Source of the DNA: Axinella damicornis
Lineage: Eukaryota; Porifera; Demospongiae; Axinellida; Axinellidae
DNA: 64,000 nucleotides
NCBI GenBank assembly: GCA_963931865.1
Contig: OZ007508.1
Span: 2,914,081-2,978,080, forward strand
Direction: 5' to 3'
Part shown: piece by piece, positions 62,515 through 64,000 of the stretch
Position numbering within the stretch: position 1 is the first letter of the stretch
Layout: each line of letters begins with the position of its first letter
The notes under the pieces: model-generated
The model's input: the letters and a program-made list of their open reading frames with translations, nothing else
The model's database searches: none
What the model was told of the DNA's origin: nothing
Position numbers and translations under genes: made by a program

Positions 62515-63360
62515 AGGCCAAAAATAGGCAAGAAAGCACTACCTCAAAGTTGCAATCACAGCTCGTTACAATATATTCCCACACAGACCACCCCGGCAAC
62601 AACGCACTACATATACTACATGCATAGCTACATGATGTACTATTGCTCAATTCCTTCTAGAAAAAAAATCAATGAGATATTTTTTTGTGGGCATGCAGTA
62701 AAATTTCATCTTAGAAGCCTTCCAAGCCATGCCACATCAGCAGCTCATATGGCTTCAAATCAGAGAACCCTGCAGAGCACAGGACCATTTCTGTAGCTAG
62801 GGGCTTCCACAAGACACTCTCCAAAAGAACCCCATCATTCCAGTGGTGTCTTCCCCATACCAACTTCCCATTTGATAATGATCCTATTAGAACAACAAAA
62901 TTCCAACAACCATCGCACTAGTGGTGACTTGTGGTGTGGGTTCACTAGCTGTTGGATTGTACTTGTTGTACTGGTAACCTACCTTCCTTTCTTCCTTTTC
63001 ATCACACACACACAAATAATGGTAGTCATGACAGCAATGGCTGCAATGATAAGCCCTCCAGCTACTGCTGCTGAAGATGCCAAAATAGGTACACTGTCAC
63101 TAGTATCCGGTGAGATAGAAACAGCTGTGTAGAGATAAGGATACACATGTATGAACAATAACATTAGGCACACTTTGTTATCAAGTGCATTTGCTTCCAG
63201 TGGAAATATACATAAGCACACGTACACACAGCAGTATAGCTTACATGAGCAAGTGAGTGCAACCCCAGAACACAATCCATCAGCCCGGCAGGTATGAGGA
63301 TTATTATCCAGGCTGTATGTATGCGGGATGTACAATGGCTGTACAATGGCTGTATTTATG

Positions 63361-63475
63361 TGTGTTGGGTTGTGGGTAGACCTGGGCAGGTCTCCACGCT
63401 GAGCCACGTGGGGGGAGTGGCCCCTGCACTACTACCAATCCTTTATTCCACCCCAGCGGGAGGAAGCCCACTCTG
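63361..63475 (-). other. GC-rich anonymous fragment
   Basis: The minus strand reads GGATTGGTAGTAGTGCAGGG, then GCCACTCCCCCCACG, similar to the left end of the block at 45480. Probably the same dispersed family, beginning next to the truncated receptor copy. Confidence 0.4.
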
Positions 63476-63479
63476 TTAA

Positions 63480-63555
63480 CGGACGTTATTAACACTTACA
63501 GTCAATATGTGTACACATCATGAGACTCAGATTCACAATGTCTAGATCCTAACTT
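63480..63555. repeat. Fragment of Calx-beta unit intron sequence
   Basis: CACTTACAGTCAATATGTG, ACACATCATGAGACTC and ATTCACAATGTCTAGATCCT also occur at about 41010-41090 and, partly, 38130-38210, in introns of the Calx-beta gene. It therefore represents a scattered piece of that gene region beyond its 5' end. Confidence 0.7.
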
Positions 63556-63853
63556 CAACACAGTAGACCCTTGTTTGTCCTTGTTGCACCTATGCCTCAT
63601 GCATATTCCTTGGTTCCTTATCTAATTCAACTGTTTGTCTGTCTTGTAGACCACTGGGTTGCTGAAAATGCTGTTGCAGCCCTAAGACACACTGGGAGTG
63701 GTAACCAAACTGAGCTAGATTAGCTCAGTGACCCTCTAGAACAGAGGCAAAAATCAAAAATTTTGCCTATTCGTCGCCATGCTTACATTTTATTGTGTGA
63801 CCCATATAAGTAGCAATATAGTTCATAATGCTGGGATTTTTACACTTTCATCA

Positions 63854-63968
63854 CTGGTTTAAAATTCCCCCTAGAGTAACTCTAGGTTGTGCTGGTTTAA
63901 AATTCCCCCTAGAGTAACTCTAGGTTGTGCTGGTTTAAAGTTCCCCCTAGAGTAACTCTAGGCTTAAA
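63854..63968. repeat. Three tandem 38-bp units with internal palindrome
   Basis: Unit CTGGTTTAAAATTCCCCCTA followed by GAGTAACTCTAGGTTGTG, repeated at 63854, 63892 and 63930; the third has one change (AAAG). Each contains the palindrome CCTAGAGTnACTCTAGG. The final 32 bp of the window continue with TTTTAAACCA, a partial inverse of the unit start. Confidence 0.92.
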
Positions 63969-64000
63969 ACCTCATTTTAAACCAACTTCTGTAGGACCCG

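Larger units (their letters stand above)
60995..63302. repeat. Segmental duplication, copy 2
   Basis: Collinear with 16132-18842. The left edge is near CTGATGAAAGATTGACTCAT. The right edge falls inside the last CCP exon at about 63302, after which the sequence is unrelated. Differences from copy 1 are scattered substitutions, small indels, a 53-bp element insertion at 62005 and a deletion of about 70 bp near 63210. Confidence 0.9.
61547..63302 (-). pseudogene. Truncated copy of the Ig/CCP receptor 3' end
   Basis: Contains the tail exon 61847-61547, the transmembrane exon 63124-62983 and only the last third of CCP 7 (63302-63245). Tail and membrane exons are intact and in frame (YETM kept; PPPLY still fits PPxY; the acidic end is one Tyr shorter). 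The CCP piece has Trp changed to Cys in GLWSG and no start. No signal peptide or other extracellular exons lie upstream in the window, so by itself it cannot make a surface receptor; it could serve as an alternative tail only if other exons lie beyond 64 kb. Confidence 0.85.

Overview
The window looks like nuclear DNA from an early-branching animal, most likely a demosponge (Amphimedon or a close relative would fit, but this is a guess from protein content). Grounds: AT-rich intron-rich genes, extracellular modules (Ig, CCP/sushi, Calx-beta, collagen Gly-X-Y) each encoded by one or two phase-1 exons, a death-domain protein, a CR1/Jockey-like retroelement, and very many short foldback elements and microsatellites. 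There is no sign of prokaryotic or viral gene organisation. No rRNA, tRNA or CRISPR array was recognised.

Three genes can be modelled with phase-consistent splice sites, all on the minus strand. (1) 989-7707: a three-exon gene for a protein of about 2,189 aa, made of about 26 tandem ubiquitin-like domains in a single 6.2-kb exon and ending in a death domain. (2) 16749-25572: a 17-exon gene for a type I membrane receptor of about 1,318 aa: signal peptide, 7 Ig domains, 7 CCP domains, one transmembrane helix and a cytoplasmic tail with tyrosine and PPxY motifs. (3) 30123-59360: a 38-exon gene for a secreted or surface protein of at least about 2,145 aa: signal peptide, 16 Calx-beta domains (each split over two exons), 2 intact CCP domains and 1 decayed one, then Ig/FN3-like half-domain exons. 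Its 3' end is not resolved. A lone collagen exon (29841-29939) follows in the wrong phase, and a 5'-truncated LINE lies just beyond it.

The Calx-beta gene grew by segmental duplication: an ordered triplet of Calx-beta types (A-B-C) occurs four times, and the last three copies are each headed by a CCP exon, the middle one decayed. Its signal-peptide first exon is also duplicated (59282-59360 and 60087-60168) together with upstream sequence. The 3' part of the receptor gene (tail, transmembrane exon and a piece of the last CCP) is copied at 60995-63302, on the far side of the Calx-beta gene. A decayed Calx-beta half-exon sits at the left edge of the window.

Between and inside the genes lie many non-autonomous elements: perfect terminal inverted repeats with TA or TTAA flanks, a perfect 116-bp inverted repeat in a Calx-beta intron, a 1.7-kb foldback element carrying a first-exon-like ORF with a SUMO-interaction-like motif and a nested insertion, several minisatellites, and repeated (GT)n-(G)n tracts. 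The stretch 7.7-16 kb and the gap 25.6-27.8 kb hold no gene I can support.
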